A program made the translations under genes and the position numbers. From Brevibacillus brevis NBRC 100599 (GTDB lineage Bacteria > Bacillota > Bacilli > Brevibacillales > Brevibacillaceae), in contig NC_012491.1 in the NCBI RefSeq assembly GCF_000010165.1, positions 1,668,001-1,732,000 on the forward strand: 64,000 bases of DNA, written 5' to 3'. The notes below the pieces were generated by a model. That model was not told the DNA's origin. It ran no database searches and saw only the letters and a list, made by a program, of their open reading frames with translations. Shown piece after piece: positions 62,638-64,000 of the stretch. Within the stretch, counting starts at the first letter, position 1. Each line of letters starts with the position of its first letter.

Positions 62638-62925
62638 ATGAGCGAGGAACTTTTGCAACAACTGATTCACATGGTTGCTGAGAATAATCGGCTTGTAAAA
62701 GAGACACAACAGGAACAGCGTGAGTTTAAGAAAGAGATGTATGATTTTCGTGATGAGATGTACGCGTTTCGAGATGAAATGTACGAATTCTGCGATGACG
62801 CTACACGCCGATTAGACAGATTAGAACGTCAAAATAAACATATCGATGCAGACCTTGACCTGCTGCATCGGAAAGTTAGTGACCACGAACGGGAGATCAA
62901 CCGGCTCAAACAAGTTGGGCAATAA
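62638..62925 (+). CDS. Small coiled-coil protein with heptad-like repeats
   Basis: A 95-residue, charged, entirely helical protein of unknown function. A seven-residue unit is repeated as EMYDFRD, EMYAFRD, EMYEFCD at about 31-51, and the C-terminal half (LDRLERQNKHIDADLDLLHRKVSDHEREINRLK) has continuous a/d hydrophobic spacing, so it should form a dimeric or trimeric coiled coil. One cysteine. ATG 62638 has AGGTGAGG 8 bases upstream. It lies between etfA and trxA, where Bacillus has none. Confidence 0.7.
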   Translation: MSEELLQQLIHMVAENNRLVKETQQEQREFKKEMYDFRDEMYAFRDEMYEFCDDATRRLDRLERQNKHIDADLDLLHRKVSDHEREINRLKQVGQ

Positions 62926-63065
62926 GGTGCGGTCAGACTGGACAGACTATAGCGAGAAGTGCAGGGCAAAGTGTGGAGCGGCGTAGTCAATTTGTTGTTT
63001 GAATGATATACTGATAACCGTTAGGAACCTTTATTTAGTAATTGAAATTCAAGGAGGTAACTTCT

Positions 63066-63383
63066 ATGGCAATTGTAAATGCTACCGACCAAAACTTTTC
63101 CCAGGAAGTAGAGCAAGGCGGTACAGTCCTGGTTGACTTCTGGGCTCCATGGTGCGGCCCTTGCAAAATGATCGCTCCTGTACTGGAGCAAATCGACGGT
63201 GAAGTGGGCTCCCAGCTCAAAATCGTCAAAGTAAACGTGGATGACAACCCAGACTCTGCTGGTCGTTTTGGCGTAATGTCCATCCCAACCCTGATCGTAT
63301 TCAAAGACGGTCAACCAGTTGACAAAGTGATTGGCTTCCAACCAAAAGAAGCGCTCATGGCAACTGTAGGCAAACATCTGTAA
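63066..63383 (+). CDS. trxA: Thioredoxin
   Basis: A 105-residue thioredoxin with the redox motif WCGPC at 29-33, cis-Pro in SIPTLIVF and the usual length. General disulfide reductant of the cytosol; it may also supply electrons to CysH. CAAGGAGG lies 8 bases before ATG 63066. The trxA position after etfA is as in Bacillus, apart from the inserted coiled-coil gene. Confidence 0.97.
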   Translation: MAIVNATDQNFSQEVEQGGTVLVDFWAPWCGPCKMIAPVLEQIDGEVGSQLKIVKVNVDDNPDSAGRFGVMSIPTLIVFKDGQPVDKVIGFQPKEALMATVGKHL

Positions 63384-63400
63384 GAGCAATCCAACGGCTG

Positions 63401-63429
63401 AAGCGGCATAGTTATGTGCCGCTTTTTTA
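63401..63429 (+). terminator. Terminator of trxA
   Basis: AGCGGCA and TGCCGCT around an 8-base loop, followed by six T. Confidence 0.9.
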
Positions 63430-63450
63430 TTATGTTTGAATACTGAATTC

Positions 63451-63464
63451 TGAGCGATCGTTTG
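63451..63464 (+). promoter_or_regulatory. Candidate third TetR-type operator
   Basis: TGAGCGATCGTTTG matches the left 10 bases of the fadB operator exactly and the pattern TGAGYGATCRYTYR overall. A further half-site TGAGCGA lies at 63484-63490. It is 104 bases before the ABC binding-protein start. Confidence 0.45.
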
Positions 63465-63567
63465 TCAAAAAATTAAGTTTACTTGAGCGAAAATAATTGC
63501 GTTTTTAGAGTACTTTGATTAAACTTCATATATTCAATTTATTTCGAAAATAGAGGGGGCTTTTCTA

Positions 63568-64000
63568 ATGAAGGGATTTCATTTGATGCGCTCGCTGGCG
63601 GCGATCTCGCTAGGGGCGGTATTGATGGTCGGATGTTCGAGCGGAGGAAATACAAGTGCTCCTGCAGCAGGAGAAGGTGGCTCTGGACAAGCAGCTAGCA
63701 CCGACGGACAAGAGATACAAGCAAAACTCGGTGTCGTTGGTTTCCTTTCAGGATCTGGTGCAGCATATGGAGAAGCGCAAAAAGCAGGATTGGAGCTGGC
63801 GTTGGGCGAGGTGAATGAAGCCAACAAAGGAAAGCTTAAGATCGAACTGAAGTTTGAAGACTCCGCAGGAGAAAAAGAAGGCGCGATTAATGCGGTAAAT
63901 AAACTGATTAATCAGGATAATGTCGTGGCGATCATCGGACCGACACTTTCCGGTGAAATGTTTGCAGCAGGACCAGTTGCAAACGAGGCGGAAACTCCGA
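63568..64000 (+). CDS. ABC transporter substrate-binding lipoprotein, branched-chain amino acid type (3' end outside the window)
   Basis: About 144 N-terminal residues are present. The signal peptide ends with lipobox MVGC (Cys23) and a Gly/Ser-rich linker (about 24-45). The following LGVVGFLSGSGAAYGEAQKAGLELALGEVNEAN and VVAIIGPTLSGEMFAAGPVANE match the periplasmic-binding-protein type 1 (LivJ/LivK-like) fold, which takes branched-chain amino acids or related amides and carboxylates. GAGGGGG lies 9 bases before the ATG. Substrate and partner genes lie beyond the window. A shorter start at ATG 63586 is possible. Confidence 0.88.
   Translation, partial: MKGFHLMRSLAAISLGAVLMVGCSSGGNTSAPAAGEGGSGQAASTDGQEIQAKLGVVGFLSGSGAAYGEAQKAGLELALGEVNEANKGKLKIELKFEDSAGEKEGAINAVNKLINQDNVVAIIGPTLSGEMFAAGPVANEAETP

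Overview
The window reads as chromosomal DNA of an endospore-forming, S-layer-bearing member of the Bacillales, most likely Brevibacillus or a close relative. The genus is my inference from gene content and order; I ran no search. Supporting signs are a GerA-type germination operon, the spore protein SspI, two T-box leaders, strong AGGAGG ribosome binding sites, consensus sigma-A promoters, the pyruvyl transferase CsaB, and Bacillus-like gene orders (sspI-ysgA-pheST-zapA-mutS2-DUF350 and lcfA-fadR-fadB-etfB-etfA-trxA). I saw no rRNA, tRNA, CRISPR array, insertion sequence or prophage.

Layout. 1-1.2 kb: the end of an R2-like oxidase gene, then two tandem paralogous genes for small secreted peptides, each with its own promoter and terminator. 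1.4-3.2 kb: sulfate assimilation (cysH-sat). 3.4-10 kb: a leucine-specifier T-box leader and ilvBNC-leuAB, without leuCD. 10-18.8 kb: potassium transporter subunit KtrB, a MocR-type regulator, MoaB, a B12-binding radical SAM protein, AlkD, DedA, DUF1294 and kynureninase. 18.9-24.1 kb: a germination operon of order A-B-C-B, facing sspI. 24.3-34.8 kb: ktrA, an rRNA methyltransferase, a small secreted protein, DUF2225, the T-box-controlled pheST operon, zapA, a holin-like membrane protein, mutS2 and DUF350.

34.8-57.2 kb is mainly cell-surface functions: a single-span microprotein, a nucleotide-sugar dehydrogenase, an ECF sigma factor with its probable anti-sigma partner, a cold-shock protein, a cysteine-rich frame overlapping a basic repeat protein, the D-aminopeptidase DppA, two GT4 glycosyltransferases, a lipoprotein, a membrane protein with FG-GAP-like motifs, an O-antigen-ligase/polymerase-like protein, two MOP-superfamily flippases (one MurJ), a CapK/PaaK-like adenylate-forming enzyme, a methyltransferase, CsaB and an LCP-family ligase. 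Together these look like assembly of a secondary cell wall polysaccharide that anchors the S-layer.

57.3-64 kb is fatty-acid degradation: acyl-CoA ligase, FadR, enoyl-CoA hydratase and both electron-transfer flavoprotein subunits, followed by a small coiled-coil protein, thioredoxin and the start of a branched-chain-amino-acid-type ABC binding lipoprotein. A shared 14-bp palindrome, TGAGYGATCRYTYR, lies at fadR, ahead of fadB-etfBA and ahead of the binding-protein gene, and suggests one TetR-family regulon.

The best candidates for something undescribed are the twin secreted peptides, the cysteine-rich frame with its overlapping basic repeat protein, the FG-GAP membrane protein inside the polysaccharide operon, and the extended FadR-like regulon.
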